From Rhodococcus rhodnii NBRC 100604 (lineage in GTDB: Bacteria; Actinomycetota; Actinomycetes; Mycobacteriales; Mycobacteriaceae): a DNA stretch of 64,000 nt. This document shows positions 1-9,079 of the stretch, piece after piece; the stretch's first letter is position 1, and each line of letters starts with the position of its first letter. The stretch spans positions 50,961 to 114,960 of the forward strand of contig NZ_BCXD01000018.1 of NCBI RefSeq assembly GCF_001894925.1. Reading direction: 5' to 3'. Below the pieces are notes generated by a model, which was not told where the DNA came from, made no database searches, and worked only from the letters and a program-made list of their open reading frames with translations. A program made the translations under genes and the position numbers.

Positions 1-225
1 CTCGGCTACGTCGACGGCAGCTTCCTCACGCCGCTCGACGCCGAGATCCCGCTGCCGTGGGGCGGCTACTACCACTTCACGACGGCGATCGTCTTCGACG
101 TCGGCGTGTACCTCGCCGTCATCGGCGTCGTACTCGCCGCGATGAACCGGCTCGGCGGTGACGACGCCCCGGCCGCGAAGGCCCCGGCGTCACCCGAGCC
201 CGCACCCACGGGAGGTGCACGATGA
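1..225 (+). CDS. mnhA: Na+/H+ antiporter large subunit MnhA (MnhA/B fusion), C-terminal end only
   Basis: The window opens inside this gene; only the last 74 codons are present. They read as the end of an MnhB-type domain: a membrane segment with the family pattern 'FDVGVYLAVIGVVLAAMNRLG' (about residues 32-52 of the fragment), then a Pro/Ala-rich cytoplasmic tail. In actinobacteria MnhA and MnhB are commonly one fused polypeptide, and no separate mnhB precedes mnhC, so a fused subunit is inferred. Its TGA overlaps the mnhC ATG (ATGA), so it belongs to the mnhACDEFG operon exporting Na+ in exchange for H+. Confidence 0.8.
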   Translation, partial: LGYVDGSFLTPLDAEIPLPWGGYYHFTTAIVFDVGVYLAVIGVVLAAMNRLGGDDAPAAKAPASPEPAPTGGAR

Positions 226-599
226 CCCTCGCATCGATCGTCGCGGTCCTCGTCGTGGGCGGGATGTATCTCGTCCTGCAACGCGGAATGGTCCGCATCA
301 CCTTCGGATTCGTGCTGCTCGGCCACGCCGGCAACCTGGTGCTCATGGCCTCGGGTGTCACGGCGGACCGTGACGCACCGCTGCTGCACCTGTCCGATTG
401 GGCGTCGATGGCCGACGCCCTGCCCCAGGCGTTCACGCTCACCGCGATCGTGATCGCCTTCGCCATCACCGTCTACATGCTCGCCCTCGCCGCGACGAAC
501 GACGGCACGAGCGACGACGACACGGGGGACGAGAAGCCCGCACCGTCCGAGCCGCACGAGACACACGAGACGACCGATCGCCGGGAGGAGTCGGAATGA
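222..599 (+). CDS. mnhC: Na+/H+ antiporter subunit MnhC
   Basis: The 125-residue protein has three predicted membrane helices and resembles NuoK/MrpC, including the run 'FGFVLLGHAGNLVLMASG' after residue 25. It is a small membrane subunit of the Mrp/Mnh cation/proton antiporter. The start ATG overlaps the stop of the preceding gene by four bases and has an upstream GGAGG. The C-terminal 35 residues are hydrophilic and rich in Asp, Glu and Thr, longer than in many MnhC proteins. Its own stop overlaps the mnhD start, so translation is probably coupled through the operon. Confidence 0.92.
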   Translation: MTLASIVAVLVVGGMYLVLQRGMVRITFGFVLLGHAGNLVLMASGVTADRDAPLLHLSDWASMADALPQAFTLTAIVIAFAITVYMLALAATNDGTSDDDTGDEKPAPSEPHETHETTDRREESE

Positions 600-2104
600 A
601 CGCAGCACTCCTTCCCCTCGTCGTCGCGGTGCCGCTGATCGCCGCGGCCCTCGCTGCGGTGCTGCCGTCACGCGCCGCGCGCAGCGGGATCCTGATCGTC
701 ACCAACGTCGCGGCACTCGGTTTCGGCGTTCTGCTCGTCGCACAGACGTGGGACGGCGCGGTCCTCGCCACGAACGTCGGGCTGTGGCCGAACGGGATCG
801 CGATCCCGTTCGCGGCGGACGTCTTCAGCGGTCTCATGATCGTCGTGACGGCGCTGCTGTCGATCGTGTGCTCGTGGTTCGGTATCGCCGCAGGCGACGA
901 CGATCGCCGCTACTTCGCACCGCTGGTCCTCGTTCTTTCGGCAGGGGTGTACGGCGCGCTCTCGACGGGCGACCTGTTCAACCTCTTCGTCTTCATCGAG
1001 GTGATGTTGCTGCCGTCGTACGCGCTCATCGCGATCTACGGCGGAACGAAGCGGATCGCCGCGGGCCGGCTCTACGTCACGACGAACCTGCTGACGTCGA
1101 CGATCTTCCTCCTCGGCGTGGGTCTGGTGTACGGCGTCGCGGGCACCGTCAACATCGCCGAACTCGCGGGGGCGGCGTCGGATTCGCCGATGGTCGCGGC
1201 TGCCGGGGCCGTCGTGCTCATCGCACTGTCGGTCAAGGCCGCCGTCGTCCCGGTGCACGGGTGGCTCACCCAGACGTACCCGAACACCTCGCCCGCGGTG
1301 CGCGCCCTGTTCTCGGGTCTGCACACGAAGGTCGCGATCTACGCGATATACCGCATCTACGCGGTCGTGTTCGACGGCGAGCAGCGGTACCTGTGGATCG
1401 CGCTGCTCGTCACGTGCGCGACGATGCTCATCGGCGTGTTCGGCGCGGTCGGCGAGAACGACGCGCGCTCGATCCTCACGTTCCACATGATCAGCCAGAT
1501 CGGCTACATCCTGCTCGGCGTCGCACTGTTCGGCCCGATCGGCGTGGCGGCGGGCATCTTCTACCTGCTGCACCACATGATCGTGAAGGCGTCGCTGTTC
1601 CTGTCGGCGGGCGCCGTGCAGACGACCTACGGGACCGACTCGCTCGGGCGCGTCACGGGTCTCGCGAAACGCGAACCGCTGCTGGCTGCGGCGTTCTTCG
1701 GCGCCGCGCTCTCGCTCGGGGGGCTGCCGCCGTTCTCGGGATTCGTCGCGAAGCTCACGCTCGTGCAGGCCGCCGTCACCGAGCGGCAGTACGTCGCTGC
1801 GGCGGTGACCGTCGTCGTGAGCCTGCTGACCCTCATGTCGATGCTCAAGATCTGGAAGGGCATGTTCATGTGCAACTTCTCGGCGCCGGCGCCCGCACGC
1901 ACCGGTTGGCTGCCCGCTGCCGGCGTCACGACGGACGAGGCCGTGCGTACCCGCATCCCGGTGAAACTCGTTCTGCCGGCGATGGTCCTGACGGTGGTCA
2001 CGCTGGCGGTCGGCGTCGGTGCGCAGGGCCTCATGGTCCTCGCGCAGCAGGCGGCCGACGGCCTCGTCGATCCGCGCCCCTACATCGAGGCGGTGCTCGG
2101 ATGA
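596..2104 (+). CDS. mnhD: Na+/H+ antiporter subunit MnhD
   Basis: This 502-residue polytopic membrane protein belongs to the NuoN/NuoM/MrpD proton-channel family. It shows the expected pattern of about 14 helices and the family motifs around 'SVKAAVVPVHGWLTQTYP' (conserved Lys, near residue 220) and the His/Lys-rich stretch 'FYLLHHMIVKASLF'. The ATG at 596 was chosen because it overlaps the mnhC stop (ATGA) and follows a GGAGGAG ribosome site; longer in-frame readings run through mnhC in a shadow frame. MnhD is thought to carry the proton-translocating path of the complex. Confidence 0.95.
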   Translation: MNAALLPLVVAVPLIAAALAAVLPSRAARSGILIVTNVAALGFGVLLVAQTWDGAVLATNVGLWPNGIAIPFAADVFSGLMIVVTALLSIVCSWFGIAAGDDDRRYFAPLVLVLSAGVYGALSTGDLFNLFVFIEVMLLPSYALIAIYGGTKRIAAGRLYVTTNLLTSTIFLLGVGLVYGVAGTVNIAELAGAASDSPMVAAAGAVVLIALSVKAAVVPVHGWLTQTYPNTSPAVRALFSGLHTKVAIYAIYRIYAVVFDGEQRYLWIALLVTCATMLIGVFGAVGENDARSILTFHMISQIGYILLGVALFGPIGVAAGIFYLLHHMIVKASLFLSAGAVQTTYGTDSLGRVTGLAKREPLLAAAFFGAALSLGGLPPFSGFVAKLTLVQAAVTERQYVAAAVTVVVSLLTLMSMLKIWKGMFMCNFSAPAPARTGWLPAAGVTTDEAVRTRIPVKLVLPAMVLTVVTLAVGVGAQGLMVLAQQAADGLVDPRPYIEAVLG

Positions 2105-2496
2105 AGGGCGGTGTGATCGGCTGGATCGGCTGGCCGTTCCGGCTGCTCGGGTTCGCCGCGTATTTCGTGTGGTTGCTCGTGACGTCCAACCTCACGGTCA
2201 TCCGCGACATCGTGACGCCCGGCAGTGCCGTCGAGGCGGGAATCGTCCGGGTTCCGTTGCGCTGCCGCACGGATCTCGAGGTGACGATGCTCGCGAACCT
2301 CATCTCGCTGACCCCGGGCACCCTCACGCTCGCGGTGCGGACCGGCAGCCCGAACGAGCTCTACGTGCACGGCATGTACGCGCCGGATCCGAGCGAGTTC
2401 CGGCGTGAGATCGAGGATCTCGAGACGAAGATGCTGCACGCGATGCGCCGCAGCGGTGACGTCGCGCCGGCCGCGGCGGGAGAGGAGCAGCGATGA
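2101..2496 (+). CDS. mnhE: Na+/H+ antiporter subunit MnhE
   Basis: The 131-residue protein has two N-terminal hydrophobic segments followed by the typical MnhE cytoplasmic part: 'RCRTDLEVTMLANLISLTPGTL' recalls the family signature in which a conserved ANxIxLTPGT stretch follows the second helix. The ATG overlaps the mnhD stop by four bases. MnhE is a small structural subunit needed for assembly of the Mrp antiporter. The C-terminus (after residue 95) is charged and probably a short helix facing the cytoplasm. Confidence 0.93.
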   Translation: MKGGVIGWIGWPFRLLGFAAYFVWLLVTSNLTVIRDIVTPGSAVEAGIVRVPLRCRTDLEVTMLANLISLTPGTLTLAVRTGSPNELYVHGMYAPDPSEFRREIEDLETKMLHAMRRSGDVAPAAAGEEQR

Positions 2497-2753
2497 CACC
2501 CGTGACCTGGACGGTGCTCGCGGTGATCGCCGCGACGATGATCCCCGCGGCCTACCGGATCGCGACGGCACGCTCCGACGCCGATCGTGCGGTCTCGTCC
2601 GATCTGATCTTCTTCGCGTTCGTCGGTGTCGTCGCGGTGCTCGGGCTCACGCTCGCGGGCGGGGTTGTCTTCGACGTGATCCTCGTCGCGACGGTCGTGG
2701 GCTTCCTCGCGACGATGTCGATGGCACGCCTCGTGACGAGGGGGAAGCGATGA
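2493..2753 (+). CDS. mnhF: Na+/H+ antiporter subunit MnhF
   Basis: The 86-residue protein has three closely spaced membrane helices and the MnhF/PhaF pattern 'AAYRIATARSDADRAVSSDL' between helices one and two, matching the family's RxxRGPxxxDRxxAxD-like loop. It overlaps both neighbours by four bases (ATGA junctions) within the operon. In the Mrp complex MnhF packs beside MnhG and is required for sodium resistance; family members have also been linked to bile-salt efflux. Confidence 0.93.
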   Translation: MTPVTWTVLAVIAATMIPAAYRIATARSDADRAVSSDLIFFAFVGVVAVLGLTLAGGVVFDVILVATVVGFLATMSMARLVTRGKR

Positions 2754-3124
2754 ACTGGCTCGACGTCCTCGGCAACGTCCTGCTCGTCCTCGGTGCGCTC
2801 GTGTTCGCCGCGGGTGCACTGGGACTGCTGCGGCTCCCCGACCTCTACGCGCGGATCAGCGCGATCACCACTGCGTCGGGGCTGGGGATCTCGCTCGTGA
2901 TCCTCGGCGTGCTCGCGCTCGAACCCGGTGTGGAGAACGCGATCAAGGCGGGTGCCGCGGTGGTGATCAACCTTGCGACCTCCGCCGTCGGCGGCAACGC
3001 ACTCGGGCGCGCGGGTTATCTCGCGGGCGCTCCGCTGAGTGCGCGGACGCAGTACGACGAACTGGCCGAGTCGCGGCACCCCGACGCCGTGCACCCCGAC
3101 GCCGTGCACCCCGACGAGTTCTGA
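2750..3124 (+). CDS. mnhG: Na+/H+ antiporter subunit MnhG
   Basis: The 124-residue last subunit of the Mrp operon has three helices and the characteristic 'LGLLRLPDLYARISAITTASGLG' motif (residues 23-45), corresponding to the LPDxYxRxHAxTKxxTLG signature of the family. The usual His and Lys of that signature are Ser and Thr here. The tail ends in a short repeated peptide (HPDAV, HPDAV, HPDEF) encoded by a 15-bp tandem repeat. The gene converges on the channel gene on the other strand with only four bases between stops and no obvious terminator. Confidence 0.92.
   Translation: MNWLDVLGNVLLVLGALVFAAGALGLLRLPDLYARISAITTASGLGISLVILGVLALEPGVENAIKAGAAVVINLATSAVGGNALGRAGYLAGAPLSARTQYDELAESRHPDAVHPDAVHPDEF
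3077..3116 (+). repeat. 15-bp coding tandem repeat at the 3' end of mnhG
   Basis: The unit CACCCCGACGCCGTG occurs twice exactly and a third time for ten bases. It encodes the repeated HPDAV pentapeptide at the MnhG C-terminus. Copy number could vary by slippage without changing the frame. Confidence 0.9.
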
Positions 3125-3128
3125 GCCG

Positions 3129-4217
3129 TCAGGCGCGGTTCTCGAGATAGAGGATGCGGTCGCCGGCGCGTGCCGTGTCGTCGGCGTCCGGTGACGGAGC
3201 ACGCAGAGCGCCGTCGCGGACCAGCGAGACGACGATGTCCTCGAGGCCGCGCAACTGTCGGCCCGTCTCGGACGAGCGCACCGAACGTTCCGCGAGGCGA
3301 TAGCCGGTCTCGGGTGTGAGCATGTCGTCGACGACCGTCACGACCGACGGTGAGCGCGTGGCGACCCCGAGCAGCCGCCCTGTGGTCTCGGCGCTCGTGA
3401 CGACGGCGTCGGCGCCCGCACGGCGCAGCATCGCACGGGTCGGCGCTTCGCGGGCCGCCGCGACGATCTCGGCGCCGGCGGTGAGGCTGCGCGCGGTGAG
3501 TGTCGCCAGCACCGCGGTGCGGTCGTCACCGACGGAGACGACGATGCGGCCGGCGCGATCTGCCGCCGCGACCCGGAGCGACCGGAGGTCGGTGACGTCG
3601 CCGTCGACCGTGACGAGTCCGCGCAGCCGGGCCCGTGCCAACGCGTCCTCGTCGCGGTCGACCACGACGATCTCACCCGGGAAACCGCTGGACGCGATGG
3701 CGGAGACCGCGGCGGTGCCCTTCGTCCCGAAGCCGAGCACGACGGTGTGACCCGAGACCGCCTCGTGCCATTCCGTCGCCTCGTGGTCGCGCCGCGAACG
3801 CTCGGTCAGCGCGGCGAGTGTCGTCCCGACGAGCAGCAGCAGGAACGCGAGGCGCAGCGGAGTCATGACGACGACCTCGACGAGCCGGGCCGCGGGTGTC
3901 GCCGGGGCGATGTCGCCGTATCCGGTCGTCGCGAGCGAGGACGCCGAGTAGTAGAGGGCGTCGACGAGCGACAACTCGTCGTCGCCGTAGCCGTCGCGAT
4001 CGAGGTACACGACCGTCGTCGCGACCAGCAGGATCGCGATCGCGTACCCGATCCGCCTGCCGATGACGATGGACGGTCTCGGCCTGTCCTCGGGGATGTG
4101 GACGACTCCCACGAGGGCGAAGAACGGTCGTTCGGTGAGCTGGCGCCGTGGCCGGAAGCGGACGAACCGAGAACCCACACGCTGGGCCAGCGCACGCCGC
4201 GGTCGTCGGTCAGCCAC
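3129..4217 (-). CDS. Potassium channel with TrkA-N (RCK) regulatory domain
   Basis: The 362-residue protein has a two-helix ion-channel pore domain (residues about 50-130) with the canonical selectivity filter TTGYGD at 97-102. A cytoplasmic RCK/TrkA-N domain follows, starting with a Rossmann glycine motif, VVLGFGTKG (about 155), and an acidic strand end, VVVDRD, typical of NAD or nucleotide binding. A TrkA-C-like tail may end the protein. It probably gates K+ flow across the membrane. The GTG start has an AGGAT element seven bases upstream. It is divergent from the kdp operon, sharing a 157-bp control region, so K+ channel and K+ pump may be regulated together. Confidence 0.88.
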   Translation of the reverse strand: MADRRPRRALAQRVGSRFVRFRPRRQLTERPFFALVGVVHIPEDRPRPSIVIGRRIGYAIAILLVATTVVYLDRDGYGDDELSLVDALYYSASSLATTGYGDIAPATPAARLVEVVVMTPLRLAFLLLLVGTTLAALTERSRRDHEATEWHEAVSGHTVVLGFGTKGTAAVSAIASSGFPGEIVVVDRDEDALARARLRGLVTVDGDVTDLRSLRVAAADRAGRIVVSVGDDRTAVLATLTARSLTAGAEIVAAAREAPTRAMLRRAGADAVVTSAETTGRLLGVATRSPSVVTVVDDMLTPETGYRLAERSVRSSETGRQLRGLEDIVVSLVRDGALRAPSPDADDTARAGDRILYLENRA

Positions 4218-4251
4218 GGCGTCGATCCTAGGTCGTGTACCGGCCGGGTGG

Positions 4252-4295
4252 CGTCAAGAAACCTGGCGCGAGCCGTCAAGAAACCGTCAGGAACC
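4252..4295 (+). promoter_or_regulatory. Phased direct repeats upstream of kdp (candidate KdpE operator)
   Basis: CGTCAAGAAACC occurs at 4252-4263 and 4274-4285, and a degenerate copy CGTCAGGAACC at 4285-4295. Copy starts are 22 and 11 bases apart, i.e. two and one helical turns on the same DNA face. OmpR/PhoB-family regulators, to which KdpE belongs, bind such head-to-tail repeats. The array sits about 80 bp before the first kdp reading frame and 35 bp from the start of the divergent channel gene. Binding by KdpE is an inference. Confidence 0.6.
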
Positions 4296-4326
4296 GTGGC
4301 GGCCGCCACTGCGCGGTGAAGCATCG

Positions 4327-4355
4327 ACTCTCGGGAGGAGAGGCCTCCCGAGAGT
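4327..4355 (+). promoter_or_regulatory. 12-bp perfect inverted repeat in the kdp leader
   Basis: ACTCTCGGGAGG and CCTCCCGAGAGT form a perfect 12-bp stem around a five-base loop, ending 19 bases before the first start codon and just before the GGAAGG ribosome site. It could be an RNA hairpin affecting translation or attenuation, or a protein-binding dyad. No U-run follows, so a simple terminator is unlikely. Confidence 0.6.
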
Positions 4356-4374
4356 GTGCTGGAAGGAATCGAAG

Positions 4375-4482
4375 ATGGCCGATGCGGCCTTCGTCCTCGT
4401 GATTCTGCTCGGGTTCGCGGTGTGCGTCGCGGTGCTGCGGGCGTTCGCCGCGCGCGAGGCCCGAGAGGAGGACCACCGATGA
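4375..4482 (+). CDS. 35-residue membrane microprotein leading the kdp operon
   Basis: A short frame with a good ribosome site (GGAAGG, eight bases upstream) encodes one hydrophobic helix (residues 4-24) followed by a charged tail (REAREEDHR). Its stop overlaps the kdpF start as ATGA, the same coupling used through the rest of the operon, which supports translation. It is not KdpF, which follows. I do not recognise a named family. By position and topology it may be an accessory subunit or assembly/regulatory peptide of the KdpFABC pump. This is inference. Confidence 0.65.
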   Translation: MADAAFVLVILLGFAVCVAVLRAFAAREAREEDHR

Positions 4483-4577
4483 CCGCGGCTGTGGTGACGA
4501 GCGTCGTTCTCGTGATCGTCGCGCTCGCCGTCCTCGGATACCTCCTGTCGGCGCTGTTCGATCCGGAGAGGTTCTGA
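4479..4577 (+). CDS. kdpF: K+-transporting ATPase small subunit KdpF
   Basis: The 32-residue single-helix protein ends in the family-typical YLLSALFDPERF motif, comparable to the (Y/F)LxxALxxPExF ending of KdpF proteins. It stabilises the KdpABC complex in the membrane. The start overlaps the preceding microprotein stop, and kdpA begins two bases after its own stop, so it is translated within the kdp operon. Confidence 0.9.
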   Translation: MTAAVVTSVVLVIVALAVLGYLLSALFDPERF

Positions 4578-4578
4578 C

Positions 4579-6264
4579 ATGCCGCCCAGTGTTCTCGCGA
4601 TCGCTCAGATCGCGTTCGTCGTCGCAGTGCTCGCTGCGGCGTACGTGCCGCTCGGCGACGCGATGGCACGGTTGTTCACCCGCGAACACCCGCGCCGCGG
4701 CGAGGGTGCCTTCTACCGGATGTGCCGCATCGACGCGCACGGTGATCAGGGTTGGGTGACCTACGCCGGCGCCCTGCTCGCGTTCTCGTTCGTCTCCGTC
4801 CTGTCTCTCTACGGGTTGCAGCGACTGCAGGGGGTGCTGCCGCTCGGCGGCGATCTCGGAGCCGTCTCGCCCGCGGTCGCGTTCAACACCGCGATCTCGT
4901 TCGTGACGAACACCAACTGGCAGTCGTACGTGCCGGAGACGACGATGAGCAATCTCGTCCAGCCGGTCGGCCTCGCTGTCCAGAACTTTCTGTCCGCCGC
5001 GGTCGGCATCTCCGTCGCGATCGCACTGACCCGGGCGATCGCCCGTGTCACGACGGGATCGGGCATCGGCAACTTCTGGGTCGACCTCACCCGCGCGACC
5101 GTGTACGTGTTGTTCCCGCTGGCGTTCCTGTTCGCGGCGCTGCTGCTCACCCAGGGGGTGGTGCAGTCGCTGTCGTCCGGGTTCGCGGCGACCGGCATCG
5201 ACGGTGCCGCACAGCACGTGGCCCTCGCGCCCGCCGCCTCGCAGGAGGCGATCAAGATGCTGGGGACGAACGGCGGCGGGGTCTTCGCCGCGAACTCGGC
5301 GCACCCGTTCGAGAATCCGACGCCGCTGAGCAATATCGCTCAGATCGTGGCGATGCTGCTGATTCCGGTCGCTCTCACCCGGACCTTCGGGACGATGATC
5401 GGGAACCGGCGGCAGGGCCTGACCTTGCTCGCCGTGATGACGATTCTGTGGGCGGCGATGCTCGCACTCGCCACGTGGGCCGAATCGCGCACGGCCGGTG
5501 CTGCCGCGCAGGCTGCGGGAGCCATGTCGGAGGGCAAGGAAGTCCGCTTCGGGATCCCGGCGTCGGTGCTCTACGCGGTGAGCACGACGGGCACGTCGAC
5601 GGGCGCCGTGAACTCCGCGCACGACAGCTACTCGGCGGCGGGAGGCGGGGTCCTGCTGCTGAACATGTTGTTCGGCGAGATCGCGCCGGGTGGCGTCGGA
5701 AGCGGCCTGTACACGCTGCTCGTCCTCGCGATCGTCGCCGTCTTCGTCGGCGGCCTGCTCGTCGGCCGCACGCCCGAGTTCCTCGGCAGACGCATCGGTC
5801 GTCGCGAGGTGACGCTCGCGGCGTCGGTGATCCTCGTGATGCCCGCCCTCGTGCTGGCGGGTGCGGCGATCACCGCGATCCTGCCGGCGACGCTCGGCGC
5901 ACTCGGCAACAGCGGCGACCCGGGGAGTCCTTCGGCAGCACACGGTTTCAGCGAAATCCTCTATGCCTACACCTCCGCCGCGAACAACAACGGCAGCGCG
6001 TTCGGCGGTCTCACCGTGACGTCCGACTGGTTCCAGGGCTCGCTCGGCGTCGCGATGCTGCTCGGCCGATTCCTCCCGATCGTGCTCGTTCTCGCCCTCG
6101 CAGGCGCGTTCGCTCGGCAGCGCCGGTCGGAACCGTCGCCCGGCGCGATCGTCACCACCGGACCGCTGTTCACGGGACTCGTGACGGGCACCGTCGCGCT
6201 CGTGTCGGCACTCACCTTCTTCCCCGCGCTGGCGCTGGGACCACTCGCAGAGGCACTGCAATGA
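4579..6264 (+). CDS. kdpA: K+-transporting ATPase subunit KdpA
   Basis: This 561-residue polytopic protein is the K+-selective channel-like subunit of the Kdp pump. It contains the four pore-loop regions of the family, including '[15 protein letters not shown]' (about 105-120), '[19 protein letters not shown]' (about 230-250), '[16 protein letters not shown]' (about 334-350) and '[15 protein letters not shown]' (about 463-478). Length is normal for KdpA (about 557). Potassium enters KdpA and is passed to KdpB for ATP-driven transport. Its stop overlaps the first possible kdpB start. Confidence 0.97.
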   Translation: MPPSVLAIAQIAFVVAVLAAAYVPLGDAMARLFTREHPRRGEGAFYRMCRIDAHGDQGWVTYAGALLAFSFVSVLSLYGLQRLQGVLPLGGDLGAVSPAVAFNTAISFVTNTNWQSYVPETTMSNLVQPVGLAVQNFLSAAVGISVAIALTRAIARVTTGSGIGNFWVDLTRATVYVLFPLAFLFAALLLTQGVVQSLSSGFAATGIDGAAQHVALAPAASQEAIKMLGTNGGGVFAANSAHPFENPTPLSNIAQIVAMLLIPVALTRTFGTMIGNRRQGLTLLAVMTILWAAMLALATWAESRTAGAAAQAAGAMSEGKEVRFGIPASVLYAVSTTGTSTGAVNSAHDSYSAAGGGVLLLNMLFGEIAPGGVGSGLYTLLVLAIVAVFVGGLLVGRTPEFLGRRIGRREVTLAASVILVMPALVLAGAAITAILPATLGALGNSGDPGSPSAAHGFSEILYAYTSAANNNGSAFGGLTVTSDWFQGSLGVAMLLGRFLPIVLVLALAGAFARQRRSEPSPGAIVTTGPLFTGLVTGTVALVSALTFFPALALGPLAEALQ

Positions 6265-8405
6265 ACAGGGGTACAGAAATGACGTCGGCACTCGGCGCGC
6301 AGCAGGGCGTGGCCGACCCCACACCACCCGATGATCGTCGAGCGGAGAAGAGGGAGCTCGCGGGCAAAGGCGCGTTCGATCTCCGCAGCCTCGCCGGATC
6401 GCTGCCGGATGCCGTCCGCAAGCTCACGCCACGGCAGCAGGCGCGCAATCCCGTCATGTTCGTCGTGCTCGTGGGCACCGTCGCCTCGACGGTGCTGACG
6501 GCACTCGATCCGACGGTCTCGGGCGTCGTGGTCACCGCGTGGTTGTGGCTGACGCTGCTGTTCGCGTCCCTGGCCGAAGCCGTCGCCGAAGGGCGCGGCA
6601 GAGCGCAGGCCGACAGCCTTCGAAAGGTCAAGCAGGACACGACAGCCCACCGGATGGAGGCGAACGGCGAGATCACGTCGTTGCCCAGCACGTCGCTGCA
6701 GGTGGGCGACCACGTCGTCGTGACCGCCGGCCAGGTCGTACCCGGCGACGGCGACGTCGTGGAGGGAATCGCGACGGTCGACGAATCGGCGATCACCGGC
6801 GAATCCGCCCCCGTGGTCCGCGAATCCGGCGGTGACCGCAGCGCCGTCACCGGCGGGACGACGGTGCTGTCCGACCGCATCGTCGTCGAGATCACGACGG
6901 CCCCGGGGCAGACCTTCGTCGACCGCATGATCACGCTCGTCGAGGGTGCGGCACGCAAGAAGACGCCCAACGAGATCGCGCTCGACATTCTGCTCTCGGC
7001 GCTCACGATCATTCTGCTCCTCGCCGTCCTCGCGCTCGGACCGATGGCGGCGTATGCCGGCGCCGACCTCGATCCCGTCCAGCTCATCGCGTTGCTCGTG
7101 TGCCTGATCCCCACGACGATCGGCGCGCTGCTGTCGGCGATCGGGATCGCCGGCATGGACCGGCTCGTCCAGCGGAACGTGCTCGCGACCTCGGGCCGCG
7201 CCGTCGAGGCGGCGGGGGACATCGACACGCTGCTGCTCGACAAGACCGGCACCATCACCTACGGCAATCGGCAGGCGACTCGGCTGCTGCCCGCGCCCGG
7301 TGTCGACGTCGCCGAACTCGCGGCGGCGGCACACGCGTCGAGCCTCGCCGACGGAACGCCCGAGGGCCGCAGCGTCGTCGAGCTCGTCGCTGCGGAGCAC
7401 GGCGGCGGGGCCGGGCCGGACGGACGGGACGGGGCGACCGAGGAGCGGGACGGCGAGTACGTCGCGTTCACGGCGCAGACGCGGATGAGCGGAGTCGACA
7501 CGGCCGGTGGTGCCGCGATCCGCAAGGGCGCGGCGGACGCCGTCTTCGCGTGGGTGCGCGAGCACGGCGGCACCGTCGAGGAAGGTGTCGAGGCGGACGT
7601 CACCGAGATCGCCTCCGCGGGTGGCACGCCGCTCGTCGTCGCCGTCGTGGCGAACGGCAGGGCACGAGTACTCGGCACCATCGCGCTGTCGGACGTCGTC
7701 AAACCGGGTATCGCCGAAAGGTTCGCGCAGTTGCGCACTCTCGGAATCCGCACCGTCATGATCACGGGAGACAATCCGCGGACCGCCGCAGCGATCGCGC
7801 AGCAGGCAGGGGTCGACGAGTTCATGGCGGAGGCGACCCCCGAGGACAAACTCGCTCGCATCCGGGACGAGCAGGCTCGCGGCCGGCTCGTCGCGATGAC
7901 GGGCGACGGAACGAACGACGCCCCCGCGCTCGCGCAGGCCGACGTCGGCGTCGCGATGAACACCGGGACGTCCGCGGCGAAGGAAGCCGGCAACATGGTC
8001 GACCTCGACTCGGACCCGACGAAGCTCATCGACATCGTCGCGATCGGAAAGCAGTTGCTCGTCACGCGCGGTGCGCTCACGACCTTCTCGCTCGCCAACG
8101 ACCTGGCGAAGTACTTCGCGATCCTGCCCGCGCTGTTCGCGGTCGCGTATCCGCAACTCGACAAGCTGAACATCATGGGCTTGCACAGCCCGACGACGGC
8201 GATCGTCTCGGCGGTGGTGTTCAACGCCCTCGTGATCGTCGCCTTGGTTCCCCTCGCCCTGCGCGGCGTGCGGTTCACTGCGGCGTCGTCGTCGGCGATG
8301 CTGCGCCGCAATCTGCTGATCTACGGTCTCGGCGGTGTCGTCGTGCCGTTCGCCGGCATCAAACTGATCGACGTGATCGTCTCGGCGATCCCGGGACTGG
8401 GGTGA
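6261..8405 (+). CDS. kdpB: K+-transporting P-type ATPase subunit KdpB
   Basis: The 714-residue catalytic subunit couples ATP hydrolysis to K+ uptake. Visible P-type motifs are TGES (179-182, actuator domain), DKTGT with the phosphorylated Asp327, and GDGTND (548-553, hinge). It is slightly longer than the usual 680-690, with a polar N-terminal extension and a Gly/Asp-rich insertion around residue 390 in the nucleotide-binding domain. ATG 6261 overlaps the kdpA stop; ATG 6279, which has a closer AGGGG ribosome site, is a real alternative and would shorten the protein by six residues. Confidence 0.96.
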   Translation: MNRGTEMTSALGAQQGVADPTPPDDRRAEKRELAGKGAFDLRSLAGSLPDAVRKLTPRQQARNPVMFVVLVGTVASTVLTALDPTVSGVVVTAWLWLTLLFASLAEAVAEGRGRAQADSLRKVKQDTTAHRMEANGEITSLPSTSLQVGDHVVVTAGQVVPGDGDVVEGIATVDESAITGESAPVVRESGGDRSAVTGGTTVLSDRIVVEITTAPGQTFVDRMITLVEGAARKKTPNEIALDILLSALTIILLLAVLALGPMAAYAGADLDPVQLIALLVCLIPTTIGALLSAIGIAGMDRLVQRNVLATSGRAVEAAGDIDTLLLDKTGTITYGNRQATRLLPAPGVDVAELAAAAHASSLADGTPEGRSVVELVAAEHGGGAGPDGRDGATEERDGEYVAFTAQTRMSGVDTAGGAAIRKGAADAVFAWVREHGGTVEEGVEADVTEIASAGGTPLVVAVVANGRARVLGTIALSDVVKPGIAERFAQLRTLGIRTVMITGDNPRTAAAIAQQAGVDEFMAEATPEDKLARIRDEQARGRLVAMTGDGTNDAPALAQADVGVAMNTGTSAAKEAGNMVDLDSDPTKLIDIVAIGKQLLVTRGALTTFSLANDLAKYFAILPALFAVAYPQLDKLNIMGLHSPTTAIVSAVVFNALVIVALVPLALRGVRFTAASSSAMLRRNLLIYGLGGVVVPFAGIKLIDVIVSAIPGLG

Positions 8406-8410
8406 GGACG

Positions 8411-9040
8411 ATGATTCTCGGAGCACTTCGTCAGATGCGGGTGGCGGTGGTCGTGCTCGTTGCCGCCGTCGCGCTGCTCGGATTCGTGTATCCCGCTGCG
8501 GTGTGGGCACTCTCGCGAATCGACACCCACTCCGCGGAAGGGTCGGCCTTGCGTGACTCGTCCGGGTGCGTCGTCGGCTCGTCGCTGCTCGGCGTCGATC
8601 CGCAGCCCGCAGCGGGAGAGCCGGACCCGTACTTCCACACCCGTGTCGTGGGATCGGTGGCCGACGGTGATCCGGGCACGCCCGGCGATCCCGCCGCGGG
8701 GTTGCCGACGAATCAGGGACCCAGCAGCGAAGTGCTCGCCGCGTTCGTCGCGCAGCGTCGCACGCAGATCGCCGAACGCGAGGGAGTGACGCCTGCCGAG
8801 GTGCCCGCCGATGCCGTCACCGGCTCGGGATCGGGCCTCGATCCGCACATCTCGCCCGCGTACGCCGCACTGCAGGTGCCGCGCGTCGCCCGCGAGACGG
8901 GCCGCACCGAGGACGATGTCCGCGGCCTCGTCGCGCAGTACACCGCACCGCCGCAGTGGGGTTTCCTCGGCGCCGAGCGGGTGAGCGTCCCGGAGCTGAA
9001 CGTCGCCCTCGGCGCGGCGGCACCGGACTGCGGTTCGTGA
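8411..9040 (+). CDS. kdpC: K+-transporting ATPase subunit KdpC
   Basis: The 209-residue protein has one N-terminal membrane helix (residues 8-32) and an extracytoplasmic domain with the family motifs 'YFHTRVVGS' (matching the YFxxRPS region) and 'SGSGLDPHISPAYA' (matching SxSGLDPHISP). KdpC is needed for high-affinity ATP use by KdpB and holds the complex together. Start ATG at 8411, five bases after kdpB. Confidence 0.96.
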   Translation: MILGALRQMRVAVVVLVAAVALLGFVYPAAVWALSRIDTHSAEGSALRDSSGCVVGSSLLGVDPQPAAGEPDPYFHTRVVGSVADGDPGTPGDPAAGLPTNQGPSSEVLAAFVAQRRTQIAEREGVTPAEVPADAVTGSGSGLDPHISPAYAALQVPRVARETGRTEDDVRGLVAQYTAPPQWGFLGAERVSVPELNVALGAAAPDCGS

Positions 9041-9079
9041 CGGCGGACACGAGGCGAGCGCGGCGAGGATGATGAACCC

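Noticed and set aside
4218..4374. A c-di-AMP (ydaO-type) riboswitch in the kdp leader
   Set aside because: The leader is only about 157 bp and shows a simple hairpin plus direct repeats, without the conserved multi-helix core of that riboswitch.
4276..8510. Long minus-strand open frames (683 and 847 codons) opposite kdpA and kdpB
   Set aside because: They are Arg/Asp/Glu-rich mirror frames created by the strong third-position GC bias of kdpA and kdpB. No family motifs, and no ribosome sites.
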